A DNA stretch of 64,000 bases from Saccharum officinarum (GCA_020631735.1 CM036231.1:1081831-1145830), one strand, 5' to 3'; shown: positions 1 through 11,217, counted from the first letter of the stretch. Program-made: numbers and translations. Notes: generated by a model from the sequence alone, not told the origin.

Positions 1-2796
1 TCGTTGCCCCGCCTGCTCACGACCGGAGACGGCCGGTCGGCCGCAGTCGCCGCCGCGACGTCGAGCGTGCGAACGCCGGCGACGCGCTCTGCTCCTCGCG
101 GGGGCAAGACCGCGCCCCTGGGCCGCGCCCCGAGCGGGCCGGCTCGGTGGTCTTCCCGCGCGCGCGAGACGGGCCGGAAACGGCCACGGGCCGACTGTTG
201 ATCTCGGGCCGGCCCAATTCCTTTTTCAGAAAAACGAATTTCGATTTCTTTTATTATTCTTGATGAAAAACACTTGGAAAATGATTTCTTGGTCATTTTA
301 GCTCCAAAATTTGTGAAATAAATTTTTATATACTCATTTGAATCAGATCTACAATATAAAAATGTTGCATGTCAATATTTCATTACTTTTCTGTAGTGTT
401 TTATTTAAGCCTTGAAATTGGTGTTTTCTTGAAAAATTGATAAGAAAATGTAGAAAAATCAGAAAAATGTAGTTCCAAGTTTATTAATCCTGTTATGCCA
501 TGTACTTGCTAGGGTAATTTTATTTCATGGTTGTTCTGTAGAAAAATGTATAGTTGCAGTTCAAATGCTTTCTATTACCAATAATTGTTATTTTTGTTAT
601 TTAAATAAATTTGAATAAAACATGCAAGTGATAATTTTTCCATAGTGTTTGTTTAGGTAGTAGATAGTAGAAAAATTCCTAAATCTGTTGTTTGATACTT
701 TTCATAATGTAAAGTATTTTAAATATCTATTTGAGGCCATAGTTTGTTATTTTTGTATAGTAAGTTCTAATTATCCAAATGCAGTAAAAATTTTATGTCA
801 AGCTATTCTTGATATTAGTAACCCACTGTAATTTTATAAGATTTTTCTGAGCTACTAAAATATGTGTTGCTGTTCAACCATAGGACTAATTAGGGTTTCT
901 ATTTATTCTTAATGCAAAGTTAGTTAGAAAAATATACTTTGGTGTATCTTTGAAGCATCTTAATTGTTTAATACTCTCGCATGGTAGAAACTAGTGTTGG
1001 TAGTTTCCGAGTACATGTTCTTGGATGACGTAGACTACCTTGTAGAAGAGTCATAAGTTCCACATAATCCGATGACGTAATACATTCGTTACATCGCATG
1101 CATTCCGCATCATCATCATCTCATGTCACCTCTGCAATGCACCGATGCATATTGCACTCATACTTCTGCATCATACAGGATCGCAGGAAGTGGTTCCGGC
1201 AGTTGTTCCCGAGGACGCAGAGGAGCAGCTCGAAGTGACGGAGCCGGAACCAGCAGAAGCAGAAGAGGAGTCCGGTGAAGAGCTTCCGGAGTGCCCCGAC
1301 CATCGTCCCAGTACCTTCGAGCGAGGCAAGCCCCGGAGCATTTCTCCCCGGTTTGCAAATAATTATTTATTAATTTTACTTAATCTGATGCATTAAGTTT
1401 AGGAGTTGTTTGCAAACGTTGCTGCATTATACCTTGTTCCACCTTGTTTTACCCGATCCTTGTCACCCTGGTGTCCACGGTCAATACTTGCTTAGCTTGC
1501 TTAGGCCGGTAGAAGTCGGGTGATTGCCTGTCATCCGCGAGCTATAGGGGATTACCTGGTTTTATGTGAAAGAATTGTCATGTGAGAATAACTAAGTGTG
1601 GGAATGAATGTGAGACCGGGCGGAAGCTTGCAGGGTTCTGGACTGTAGTGTCTTCCGTCTGTGTCGATTAAGGACCGTCCGATGTCGGGCCTCGGGTCAT
1701 GTTGAACGCATGCCTCACGTTTAGCTGGCCGGATAAAGTACCTTTCGACCGCGAAGCCGGGAGATTATTCGGGCCGAGTAGATTGCCCGCAACGCACTGT
1801 ACCGGAGCAGTAGTGGCAGGAAACGGGGGCGCGATGATAAGGCCAAAGAGCAGTCGGGCGGCCCCCGGGTACATGTGGTTCCTGGCAAGCTCGCGACTTT
1901 ACCTGAATGGTTGACTCGGTGACCAATACCTCACTTTAGCGGGTGAGTGAGGTTTGTGTGAGGAATAAATTACCAGCTGGTCAATAATCGATTCGAATCG
2001 CCATCGTTCACTGGATAGTGAGCACTTGACTTGAGTTACTTCATCGTAGTAATATGGATACAACACTTGGATAGTTATGTGGAAAATGACATGGTAATTA
2101 TTGTTAAATATCAATGGTGATCCTTGCTTGCTCAATTACATGGTTACTTTAGCATAAGTGCAAACATAGTTGACAGGAGAATAAAGAATTAAAAGATGAC
2201 ATGCTTTTGTAAATGATTTGGTAAGCTAAAAATGCTTTTCTTGCAAATGAGTCAGCTACCCCACCAAAAAGCCTATCATGATCCTTGGAGTCTTTTTGTT
2301 TTGGTTCTGTCGGGTAAGTCTAGCTGAGTACCTTCTCGTACTCAGGGCTTTGTTCCCACTTGTTGCAGATGGACAGATGTACTATGGTTATTGTATCAAC
2401 TGTCTCTACCCTGCAATGGGCGAAGCCTAGGACCATGGGCAATGGTCACTCACTACTCCTCGCCTGATGCTTTTGTGGGAGATGATCGCGAGCTGGCACT
2501 GTATTTTGGAAAAGATGTGTGTGTGTGTGTGCTTTGAACTAATGCTTCCGCTACTTTATTTGAAACTGGTTTGTAATAACTATGTTTAAACTCCGATGTA
2601 TTTTGTGCCGCAAACTGCTGTGTAACTTATGAAGGTAATCGCTGAACTTATTACGATCTTGGCTGTGATGTGAAATGGTTTGAAATCCATCGAGATTTCA
2701 CGGACTACCGGGTTATACGGGCTTAAGTTTGGTAAATTGTCCGTCCGTTGGATGATTTTCTTACTTAATCTCGTATAATTGGGCGGTTCTGTTACA
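1..2796 (+). mobile_element. Gypsy-type LTR-like fragment, 3' end visible
   Basis: No gene is seen here. The stretch starts GC-rich, becomes AT-rich, then carries an acidic E/P-rich short reading frame near 1190-1340 and ends with GGCGGTTCTGTTACA at about 2796. The segment around 2275-2370 (CCTTGGAGTCTTTTT, then GGGTAAGTCT and GAGTAC...TACTCAGGG) and the terminal CGGTTCTG..ACA both recur in the same order at 53175-53270 and 53729-53741. The two stretches are therefore diverged members of one repeat family. Such long non-coding LTRs are known from grass gypsy-type elements. No primer-binding site follows 2796, so this is a 3' or solo LTR. The left end lies outside the window. Confidence 0.55.
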
Positions 2797-4286
2797 ACCA
2801 CTGCCGGCCCGGAGAAACCAGGCAAGATTTTCACCCCCGATTCTTTCCGCGGACGCAGGCCACCCGTGACGCCCCGAAGCAGCGACGACGAGGAAGGTCG
2901 AAGCCGCGGCGCAGGCGCAAGGCTACAATATCCACCACACCACCAGGCACTAGCCACCAGCGCCCGACAGCAGGCGTGGGCCCCACCAACCTTGCTGCTC
3001 CAGCCCTGGGCGAAAGCAAGGAGGCCGTCCTAGGCCGGCCGCGGACCGGATAGAGCGGCCCCCAGGCTGCGCGCTGGCCACTGGGAAAGGAGCAGCAAGC
3101 TGCAGCAGCTGTCGTGTCCTCGCCAAGGCTTGAGGGAGTGCCAAGGCTCGCCTGCCGCATCGAGCACCGACGAAGTTGGGTCGCCGCGACGCACCACCAC
3201 AACATCAGCATCCACCGGTGCTGGTGCTAGGCACGCCGGATCTGGGTCCAGAGGAGACGTCTGCCATGGGGGCGGCTTGGCCCGTGCCCGCACGCTGAAG
3301 TCGCGGACAGGAGGGGACGCCGCGTGGCAGGCCCCCGTGCGGCCAGATCGGGGGCTAGGCTCGTTGGATCCAGGCCCAGGCAGCACGAATCTGCCACGAC
3401 GCCGGTCACCCAGCTCGCCGCCGGCCGTCCAAGGTAGAGCTAGGGTTGGGCGTGGGAGAAGGAAGAGGGAAGATGAGAGAGCAGGTGGCTGTGCGAACGC
3501 TGCCTCTTTTCGGCACCGTCGCGGGCCGCCGCCACCGCTCATCAGAGCAGCGGCAGCGGCGACGGGAGATGGCCTTGGGCGGGGGCTTCCGGCGGCGGTG
3601 GGCTTGTCGCCCCCGAGTCACCCAGCGGACGACGCGGGGGACTGGAGTCCGAAGGGTCCAGAAGATGGGAATTCAAAAGACTAGCTAAGATCCTAATTAA
3701 ACATTTGTATTAGTGTAAACCTGTACATATGGACTTTTATAGTTAGAACAATCATCTATAACGGAGGTACCTTAAGAGGATGATTTGGGATTATAGTACT
3801 TTGATAGATTAGAGACCGTGATGGTTTGGGATCTAGGTGAGAATCACATTATAGTTTAGGGACCATTCCTATAATTATGAGTTACAGATCCATATGGAGG
3901 GTTCTACATCAGCTAACGGATTGTGACGTGCTTGATTTGGACCGGTATGATATACTTAAATAGTTTAGGACCTAAATATGCAATTTCATAGTTTAGGATC
4001 TGAATGAGAATCACGTAGTGCAACTTACCCTTTAAATTAATAGGATTGAGTTTAAATTCAAAATATGTCGAAAGAGCAGAGGCATACGTGTGTGACTGTA
4101 ACTCTGCATTGAATGTTGTGGACTCCTTTTTTCCCCACTGCCTTTCAAAATCTATCTTTACAATATGAATTGAATCTCAGTCAGCATATACTGTTATCCA
4201 CCAAGCTTTATGGTAGCGTTTTTCATTTTTTTTGGCTCGGATTAATTAAAGAACGTGCCACCTATGCACGATGCACCATGGCATCA
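2797..4286. other. Unassigned intergenic stretch
   Basis: 2797-3690 is very GC-rich and open in several frames on both strands (up to 184 codons). No frame shows a recognisable domain, so I treat these as composition artefacts or remnants of a captured or transposon sequence. 3690-4286 is AT-rich and contains two diverged repeats of a motif like GTTTAGGA.CT..ATGAGAATCAC (around 3820-3860 and 3980-4020). I see no gene. Confidence 0.4.
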
Positions 4287-5879
4287 CTAGGTTGATGCGG
4301 TGAGAGTGAGACCGAGCTGCTGGAGGTGATGATCAGTGTCATCCGGGTGCTCGTCGATGTCCCTATGGCGCGGCGGCAGCACCCACCGTCCGTCCTCCGT
4401 CCTGACCATGCCCTTGTTCTCCGCCTGGCACCACACGGGCGGCACCATGTGCTCCTCGCGGAGGAAATCGGCCGACTTGTTCACCAGCGCGGGGTCTCTC
4501 CCCCGGAGCTGGAACCCCTCGCCGGAGCCACGGAAGCCGTCCAGCAGGTGCAGGTGCGCCTCCAGGTTGTGGTAGCACGAGATGTCCATGGTCTCCTTGA
4601 GGTACGGCGACACCTTGTGGTCCAGCGCCAGAGGCACGCCCAGGTGCGTGTACACGCCGCCGGCGCCCAGCCCGTCCACCGCCCGCAGCACGGCTTCCGG
4701 GAACGCCGCCTCGTTGAAGAACACGCCGGGCACCTTGGGCACGCCGTCGTGCACGTTGACGACGCGCAGCGCCCGCACGCCGAGCTCCCGCTCGAACCGC
4801 TCCCGGAACCTGAGGTTCCCGACGCGCGGCCCCGCGAAGGAGAACACGCAGACCGGCGCCTTCCTGCCGTCGTCCGGCGACGCGTTCGCGCCCGTCTCCG
4901 CGATGTCGAAGGCGTTGAGCATCGCCAGCGCGCTGCCCAGGCTGTGGCCGGTGACCGTCACGCTCACCTGCTCGCCCCTGCCGTGGTACAGCTCCACCTG
5001 CTTGCGCACCTCGGCGAGCGCCTGCTCCCGCGCCGAGTACCTGCAGAAACGGCACGCCGCGTCCTTGCCCGTGTACAGCTCCGCGAACCCCATCTCCACC
5101 TTCACGTCGGGGTCCGGGCACGGCACGCCCATCTCGCTCAGCCGCGTCTGGTTGGCCGTCAGGTCGGCCACCCACTCGAGCCGGGTAATGGTGCCGCGCC
5201 ACGACACGGCGATGTCCCGGCGGCCGAGGCGCGCCGTCTCCTCGTCGGTCGACACGGCCACGTAGCCGATGAACGTGCCCATCTCGCTCCACAGCTTGTC
5301 GCCGGCGGCGGACCTGTGCTTCCGGCCACCGAAGTTGGGGAGTTTGAGGTCGTTGCAGGTGGCGTAGAGGTAGCGGGTGACCTCGTAGCCGGCGCCGCCG
5401 AGGCCGACGTCCTGGAAGAAGGTCTTGGCCGGGAACCTGCAGCTGCCGCAGTAAGGGGAGAAGCGGTCGTAGTCGAAGCTGTCGTAGCACGCCTGCGCGA
5501 ACTCGCCGTAACGGATGAGCTCCCCGCGGAGCACGGCGTCGATGGGGTCCAGCAGGCCCTCCCAGTGGTCGCTGCCGTGGATCTCCCGCCACTGCGCGGC
5601 CAGTTGCCCGTCGTCGTCGGAGCGCCCGGACGTCTCCGGCGGCTGAGGGCTGCGGTCCACGTCCCCGGCCAGGGGGGTGGGACGGTCGGTTGTGGCCACC
5701 GAGGCGACGACATGGCAAGAACGACGAGGACGGCGCTGCGACGTGTTCAGCGCCGCGTTACCAGAGAGGAACCGCCGGTGCCCTGTCGGAGGCCGCTGTC
5801 CTTGGAAGAAGGTCATCGACGACCGACGGTCGCCGACGGGGAGGCTCATCGGGCTTGAAGAGATGCTGGCTGCCATCAT
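4287..5879 (-). CDS. Plastid-targeted class 3 lipase, phospholipase A1 (DAD1/PLA1-I like)
   Basis: A single-exon 530-residue protein, intact from ATG (5877-5879) to stop. Residues 1-60 are rich in Ser, Arg and Ala and look like a chloroplast transit peptide. The class 3 lipase domain follows, with the nucleophile elbow GHSLG at 311-315 (Ser313), Asp378 in VHDGVPKVPG and His437 in CYHNLEAHLHLL. That is the order of the Ser-Asp-His triad in this family, and the length is normal. Family members hydrolyse the sn-1 acyl group of plastid galactolipids or phospholipids; some release linolenate for jasmonate synthesis. Which lipid this one uses cannot be told from sequence. GC3 is extreme, which also creates a 510-codon open frame on the opposite strand (4326-5858) with no lipase or other domain. 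The second Met, one codon in, could equally be the start. The upstream region holds a hAT MITE and several Tourist-like MITEs. Confidence 0.93.
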   Translation of the reverse strand: MMAASISSSPMSLPVGDRRSSMTFFQGQRPPTGHRRFLSGNAALNTSQRRPRRSCHVVASVATTDRPTPLAGDVDRSPQPPETSGRSDDDGQLAAQWREIHGSDHWEGLLDPIDAVLRGELIRYGEFAQACYDSFDYDRFSPYCGSCRFPAKTFFQDVGLGGAGYEVTRYLYATCNDLKLPNFGGRKHRSAAGDKLWSEMGTFIGYVAVSTDEETARLGRRDIAVSWRGTITRLEWVADLTANQTRLSEMGVPCPDPDVKVEMGFAELYTGKDAACRFCRYSAREQALAEVRKQVELYHGRGEQVSVTVTGHSLGSALAMLNAFDIAETGANASPDDGRKAPVCVFSFAGPRVGNLRFRERFERELGVRALRVVNVHDGVPKVPGVFFNEAAFPEAVLRAVDGLGAGGVYTHLGVPLALDHKVSPYLKETMDISCYHNLEAHLHLLDGFRGSGEGFQLRGRDPALVNKSADFLREEHMVPPVWCQAENKGMVRTEDGRWVLPPRHRDIDEHPDDTDHHLQQLGLTLTAST

Positions 5880-5984
5880 CAGTGGCTGGAAGAGGATCAG
5901 ATCGATCGATCAGCTGATGAAACGATGCTCGTTATTGTTAGGAACGGGCTGTACGTGCAGTGAGTGAGCTAGCTGAGGCTTGAG

Positions 5985-6146
5985 CAAGGTTTTAAATCTC
6001 CGGCTATAGCCTCCGCTATCTCCGGCTATAGCTGTTTGAGAAGGATTTAGCTAAGCTTTTCCATGTACAAGTTAGCTCTTAGCTGCCGCTATAGCCTGTT
6101 TTCGAACATAGAAAGCTAAATGGCTTAGCCGGCTATTTAAAACCTT
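5985..6146. mobile_element. hAT-type MITE with 8-bp target duplication
   Basis: The 162-bp element has inverted ends CAAGGTTTTAAAT / ATTTAAAACCTT and internal GGCTATAGC-like repeats. GGCTTGAG flanks it at 5977-5984 and 6147-6154, a perfect 8-bp duplication typical of hAT elements. It lies about 105 bp upstream of the lipase start codon, so it probably sits in that gene's promoter or 5' leader. Confidence 0.85.
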
Positions 6147-6274
6147 GGCTTGAGGCAGTGCTACAGTTCTTTGGTTGCTTGGGGGTGTATCGGGGAGGAA
6201 AAGCAGGTCCGTATATATATATGCGTCAGTGCGTGCATGGGGGGTTGAGTTGAAGATCGTGCACGACCGTGATA

Positions 6275-6523
6275 GGGGGCTTCTGTTTAGATAGGAAAAA
6301 TTTTTGGGTGAAATTTCTGTAGCACTTTTTTTTTTGTTATTTGGCAAAATTTGTCCAATCATGAACTAACTAGGCTCAAAAGATTCGTTTCGACATTTAT
6401 AGACAAAATGTGCAATTAATTATTTTTTTACTAACATTTAATGTTTCAGGCATGCGTCCAAAGATTCGATGTGACGAATACTGTACAAAATTTTTTGGCT
6501 CTTTTTGGCCATCTCAACAAGGC
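6275..6523. mobile_element. Tourist-like MITE, diverged
   Basis: Ends resemble GGCTTCTGTTTAG and (reverse complement) GCCTTGTTGAG. The body has the family hallmarks CTGTAGCAC, a GGCTCAAAAGATTCGT segment and GATTCGATGTGACGA. First of four neighbouring family members. Boundaries are good to a few bases. Confidence 0.7.
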
Positions 6524-6527
6524 TACG

Positions 6528-6811
6528 GCCTTGTTTAGTTACCCAACTTTAAAGCCAAATTCTACTACGAGGTTGTTTAGTTGGTGAAAAAGTTTGGATT
6601 CGGCTACTGTAGCACTTTTCGTTTTATTTGGCAATTTGTGTCTAATCATGGACTAATTAGGCTCAAAAGATTTGTCTCGTGATTTACAACTAAACTGTGT
6701 AATTAGTTTTTTCTTTCGTCTACATTTAGTACTCTATGCATGTGCCGCAAGATTCGATGTGACAGGTACTGTGTAAACTTTTTTGGGTTGCATGGGTAAC
6801 TAAACAGGCCC
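6528..6811. mobile_element. Tourist-like MITE (copy 2), inserted in a MITE stub
   Basis: A stub starting GGCCTTGTTTAGTT at 6528 is followed at about 6568 by a full copy that ends AACTAAACAGGCCC at 6811. The 6568-6811 copy is almost identical, in inverted orientation, to the MITE at 10975-11217. I count about six differences over roughly 243 bases. Confidence 0.8.
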
Positions 6812-7015
6812 TATGTAAAAAGAAGATTCCCGTCGTATCAAAATGTCGGCACATGTATGGAGTAATAAATATAGATAAAATCAAAAACTAATTGTACAGT
6901 TTTGTTGTACTTTACGAGACAAACATTTTGAATCTAATTATTTTATATTTGGACAATTATTACTAAATAAAAATAAAATACTACAGTGCACTACAGTCAT
7001 TTGACAAGCCCTACG
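6812..7015. mobile_element. Tourist-like MITE fragment, inverted and diverged
   Basis: Carries the family body in the opposite orientation to its neighbours (a GCACATGTATGGAGTA segment, an ACGAGACAAA segment, CTACAGTGC). It ends near GACAAGCCC. The ends are eroded. Confidence 0.6.
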
Positions 7016-7075
7016 TCTTGCGTGTCAAAACTTGCATGCAGTACGATCGATGCGCGTCCCTCCGCGTGAACCATG

Positions 7076-7317
7076 GTGTGTTTAGTTTCCTGAAAAAGGT
7101 GAAAAATATATTGTAGCACGTTTTGACTTTATTTGGTAAATAGTGTTCAACTATTGACTAATTAGGTTTAAAACGTTCGTCTCGCAAAGTACAACTAGGC
7201 TGTACAATTAGTTTTTAATTATATCTACATTTAGTACTCCATGCATGTATCGCAAGTTTGATGTGACGAGAAATCTTTTTTCTGCATAGTGTTTTTTTGA
7301 GTAACTAAACACAACCC
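7076..7317. mobile_element. Tourist-like MITE with 3-bp target duplication
   Basis: Ends are GTGTGTTTAGTT and AACTAAACACAACCC, flanked by ATG at 7073-7075 and 7318-7320. The interior matches the other family members (TTGACTAATTAGG, GTCTCGCAAAGTACAAC, CCATGCATGTATCGCAAG). Confidence 0.8.
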
Positions 7318-7320
7318 ATG

Positions 7321-7744
7321 TCTTGTCTGGACTCTTCAAGCAGTGAAAAGTACTCCTGGTTAAAGGTTGCGTATCAGATAAAGTTATTCACGTTTAACTA
7401 AATTTTTAAAGAATAATATTTATATTTATGACTCTAAATTAATTTATTATAAAAATACATTGTATAAATAATCTAATGATATTTATTTGATGTTATAATT
7501 AATTTTAATTTTTTTATCTATAATTGTTTAAATATGATATACTAAAATATAGTACTCTGGAATTGTATGTTTTCGTGGAGGAAGGGAGTAGCGTGGTACA
7601 CACCCCGCGTCACGACTTCACGATTGACGAGTCACGGCTTCACAACTGACAAACATCCGTTGGGGCCTGGCCGCCTGGGGGACGCACGCACACTTGAATT
7701 CAAAATTCGAACCAAGGTTGCGCAGCGATTGCCCGGCCCGCGAC
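7321..7744. other. Intergenic stretch upstream of the RBR pseudogene
   Basis: AT-rich to about 7560, then GC-rich leader-like sequence up to the ATG at 7745. A short ORF at 7567-7764 has no recognisable product. No clear core promoter is seen. Confidence 0.4.
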
Positions 7745-8390
7745 ATGGCCGGCGACGGAGATGAATACGACCTCGCCGCACTCCTGGATCAGGTCACTCT
7801 ATCCTCCGTCTCCAACCTCGACCTCGCCTTCAAGCTCCAGCTCGCCGAGACCATCCAGGCCTCCTCGGAGTCGTCGGACGCCGACCTCGCGCGCACCGAG
7901 CTCGACCGCCGCCACGCCCGGGCCTACCAAGTCAGCTCCGCCGCCTCCGTGCGCGTCGCCGCGCACGACGCCGTCTTAACGCCGCAGCTCGCCGCCCTTC
8001 CAGAGGACCGCTGGGCCCAAGACGGCGACTACTTCGAGCGCCCCCTGGACTCATCGGACTCGTCGGCTCGCCCGCTTTTCAGTGTCTTGTTCAAGGGAAT
8101 GGCGAGCAAGGACGTGGTGGGCGCGCAGGACCGGGATCCCGGCGTCGCAGTGCTCGCGGCGGCCGTGCGCTACCCACAGGGGGAGGTGGTGCTCAGAATA
8201 CAGAAACCGGTGGAGGGGCTCGTGGATGGGCGCGAGGTGCTGGAGGCCATGGCGCTCATGGAGGGTCTACATGCGGCGCTTGGGTTGGGCATCCGCAGTG
8301 TCGAGGTCGTCACTGATTACAAGGCGCTGTATAACCATGTAAGGGATTCGATCCATCATCCATGCCCCTCGCTGATACTCTACAGATGAT

Positions 8391-8549
8391 TTTTTTTTAT
8401 AAGTCGACGGGGGGAGAGGTCCCCACCTGAGATTATATTGATTTCAATGGCCCTCTATGCCAGATGTTTGAAATACATAGTAGTACACGGTTCAAAGATA
8501 AGATTAGTTCAGGTTTACATTGCGACAGTAAGGATAGAGCACCAAGATT
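8391..8549 (-). mobile_element. Short poly(A) retroelement (LINE tail or SINE) in RBR intron 1
   Basis: A 159-bp insertion, read on the minus strand, ends in a poly(A) tail (poly-T at 8391). It is flanked by a perfect 14-bp duplication ACTCTACAGATGAT (8377-8390 and 8550-8563), the signature of LINE-driven retrotransposition. Next to the tail lies a G-run/C-run pair (GGGGGGAGAGGTCCCC) like the hairpins beside the other LINE tails of the window. It sits just inside the intron, about 50 bp from the donor. Confidence 0.75.
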
Positions 8550-8563
8550 ACTCTACAGATGAT

Positions 8564-9526
8564 TAATCTTTCTAACTCGTTCGCTTACGGCTCAACTTGT
8601 TTTTGGTGCATATATATGGTGCTACTAGTACGTACGTAGTACCTGCACTGTCATGTATACTAATTAAAGTTTCTCTGTTCAGACAATAAATTCTTATTTC
8701 ATCATGTTCTTTTCCTAAATTATAGAAGTCCCTATTATGTTCAGAAAGAAATTCAGCATGAAAAGGGCCAACAGTTAATTATGTATAGTACTTTAATGAA
8801 TATCCTAATCTACTTCTTGTAATTTTGTTAGTTGAGTTACAATTCCTTTCTCAGTTCATAAGTAGAATCAGTTTCGGTTCATGTTTATTTTGCAAGGTAA
8901 CTTGAAAATATAATGCGTGTGGATGATGCTGAAAGCTTTGTAGGTAAAGAAGTCTGTTTTTTTTTTGAGAAGTAAGAAGTCTTTTTTTTTGGAAAAATTA
9001 GAAGTAAGAAGTCTGTTCTTAAGGTTTTTGCTACGGTAAAGTGTCAGTCAGTTAGTGCCGCGTTTATTCAGAGCCTATATATATACCAGCAACGTATTTA
9101 TCTTCCTACGTTTTTTTAGGCAATGACCTTTATCTCCCCATTTAAGATTTTGATGGGTATACTATAACAGTATTCACAGCTACGATATTTCAGGCAACTA
9201 ATAACACATCAAAGTTAAGAAACTCGCACTCCTAGTTGGAATGAAGAAAACACCTTATGATGAACTAAATCAATATTATGTGTTCTTCATACCCTGTTCT
9301 ATCTCTTAGAATGAGAATGATACTGTACATAGCATAACTATGTGCTTAGCTTGCTAGGAATCTCAGTTCTTCAGTAATGGACCATGCAGCCTTTTTTACT
9401 TTCAACACAAATACCTGGTATATGTGTCTTTGTGTCAACATTCTGTATGCATTAGTTTGTATGTCTTAAGGCTTGTCTTTATCAGAGTATCTTCCCATAT
9501 GTGCTTGTAACGCTGTGTGGTTGCAG
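8564..9526 (+). other. Rest of RBR intron 1
   Basis: AT-rich sequence without a reading frame, ending in the acceptor TTGCAG at 9521-9526. I see no gene or repeat in it. Confidence 0.5.
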
Positions 9527-9904
9527 GTGCATGGAATTTGATATATAACACAAAAGAAGGTTGCAGATATGGTCGATCAGGTTGTCTCAATGCTGGAGGA
9601 GTTCGAGCAGTGTGAAATATCGCTGGTTCGACCAAGTGAAGTTGGCTATGTTTTAAAACTAGCAAGAGATTCCATAGATGCTCAGATCGCTAAAGCTCTT
9701 GCCAGCAAGGATAAAAGAGAGACCTGTACCATTTGCTTGGACGACACTGATGTCTCTAAAATCCACGCGGTTGAAGGTTGTGCGCATCGCTTTTGCTTCT
9801 CCTGCATGAAGGAGCATGTGAGAGTCAAGCTTCTCCATGGGATGCTCCCAGCTTGCCCACAAGATGGTTGCGCTACCAAGCTAAGTCTGGAAGGTTCAAA
9901 GATA

Positions 9905-10547
9905 CTAGAAACAATGCGTGGCGTTGCCGCGCGGCCTCATGGGATGGAACCAGTTGTTTAGGAGCATAGATCAATTATTGATTAATTTTTTAGCAAGCAG
10001 GGTGTCTAGCATTTTGAGGCAGTTTGTTATACGTTTATGTTGCTACGGATTCTCCTTATTTTTTGAAACAATGTTTTATAATTTTGAGATTTAGCTACCG
10101 TAGGTTTTAGAGGGGTTTTTTTAGTGGTAGAATTATCGGAGTCGGAGGTAGGATGGATAAGGTATAGATTTTCTAAATTTATCGGCGAAATACGAACGAG
10201 AGGAATATATATTTTTTTATGACAGTGAAGAGGCAAAAAAATATTTAGGTACGTTCTAGGTTGCTTCTAGTTTATTTACGTTTTTTTTAAATTTTCTACA
10301 AACGAGAAGGACTTATTTTGATGTTCCGGGTACGTTTTTCGTGCGCGCGTAGCGAAGATGCGGTAACAGTGATGAACAATGTATGGACAGTACATGAACC
10401 GTGTATAAACAATAAGTGAACGGTGACTACGAAAGCAATTTTTCACGTGATTTGAGCCGTCCGATCGAGATCCGACGGCCCGGGATTGAGAGACGACGTG
10501 ACCATCGTCGTTGGCCGGAGCTTGGCTCCGGTTTAGATATGTAGAGA
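9905..10547 (-). mobile_element. Non-autonomous Helitron inside RBR exon 2
   Basis: On the minus strand the element begins TCTCTACATATC (10547 downward), close to the known Helitron 5' consensus, and ends CTAG (9905-9908). The 3' hairpin GCGCGGC-AAC-GCCACGC, with one mismatch, lies 11 bases before the end. It is inserted between A (9904) and T (10548) with no target duplication, as Helitrons do. Removing it joins AAG-ATA with TTC-CTA-TCG, which keeps the RBR reading frame (Lys-Ile-Phe-Leu-Ser) expected for the family. A second perfect hairpin, CCGGAGC-TTG-GCTCCGG (10515-10531), lies near its 5' end. It has no helicase or Rep coding, so it must be moved in trans. The frame of 393 bases at 9569-9961 runs 57 bases into the element before stopping. 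Confidence 0.88.
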
Positions 10548-10974
10548 TTCCTATCGTCGCAACTGTTACAGATCATGGCGGAACGAATCAGGGAAGGGCA
10601 AATCCCTCCAACTCAAAAGATTTATTGCCTTTATCCCAAGTGTTCAGCCTTGATGTCCTTGAATGAGCTGATACATCCAATGCAACAATCCTACTCAAAG
10701 TACATAGTTGCTGATGGAGCCACATTGAGAAAGTGTGTGAAATGCAGAGGCTCCTTTTGCATCAGATGTAAGGTCCCATGGCATGATAGGATGAGTTGCT
10801 ACAGCTACAAGATGTGGTACCCTGGTCGTCCATAAGATGTGAAGTTGCAGAATCTAGCTCAGCAGAAACTGTGGTGCAATGTGTGAAATGCAAACACATG
10901 ATCGAACTTGCAGAGGGTTTTGCTATCACATGACCTGCATGTAAGGCTCATTCTCTTCAATCTTTGCATATATT

Positions 10975-11217
10975 GGGCCTGTTTAGTTGCCCATGCAACC
11001 CAAAAAAGTTTGCACAGTACCTGTCACATCGAATCTTGCGGCACATGCATGGAGTACTAAATGTAGACGAAAGAAAAAACTAATTACACAGTTTAGTTGT
11101 AAATCACGAGACAAATCTTTTGAGCCTAATTAGTCCATGATTGGACACAAATTGCCAAATAAAACGAAAAGTGCTACAGTAGCCGAACCCAAACTTTTTC
11201 ACCAACTAAACAACCCC
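10975..11217. mobile_element. Tourist-like MITE, ATT target duplication
   Basis: GGGCCTGTTTAGTT ... AACTAAACAACCCC, 243 bp, flanked by ATT (10972-10974 and 11218-11220). It is an inverted, near-identical copy of 6568-6811, so the RBR pseudogene lies between two arms of a 243-bp inverted repeat. Confidence 0.88.

Larger units (their letters stand above)
7745..10946 (+). pseudogene. RBR-type E3 ubiquitin ligase (RSL1-like) pseudogene
   Basis: Exon 1 (7745-8338, 198 codons) has an RNase H-like domain (VAVLAAAVRYP...EALEAM-type, ending DYKALYNH), usual in plant RSL1-like RBR proteins, and a GTAAGG donor. Exon 2 starts after TTGCAG at 9527 and encodes RING1 (CTICLDD, CAHRFCFSC, CPQDGC). It resumes after a Helitron at 10548 with the IBR (CLYPKCSALM, KCVKCRGSFCIRCKVPWH) and a start of RING2. 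Intact family members would transfer ubiquitin from an E2 through a RING2 cysteine. The copy is dead: TGA at 9539-9541 where relatives have Trp, the Helitron after codon Ile (9904), TAA after 10832, and frame shifts in RING2 (extra bases near 10918). An ATG before 7745 (7694) is in frame but adds a segment unlike the family, so 7745 is preferred. RING2 is not completed before the next MITE. Confidence 0.85.

Noticed and set aside
2831..3684. Overlapping open frames of 126-184 codons on both strands
   Set aside because: GC-rich composition without stop codons; no motif, no splice signals, strands contradict each other.
4363..5718. 451-codon second minus-strand frame inside the lipase gene
   Set aside because: Arg/Gly/Ala-rich shadow of the same GC-rich sequence.
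4326..5858. 510-codon open frame on the + strand opposite the lipase gene
   Set aside because: Explained by the very high GC3 of the lipase; the product is a His/Arg/Val-rich low-complexity chain with no domain, while the minus strand encodes a complete lipase.
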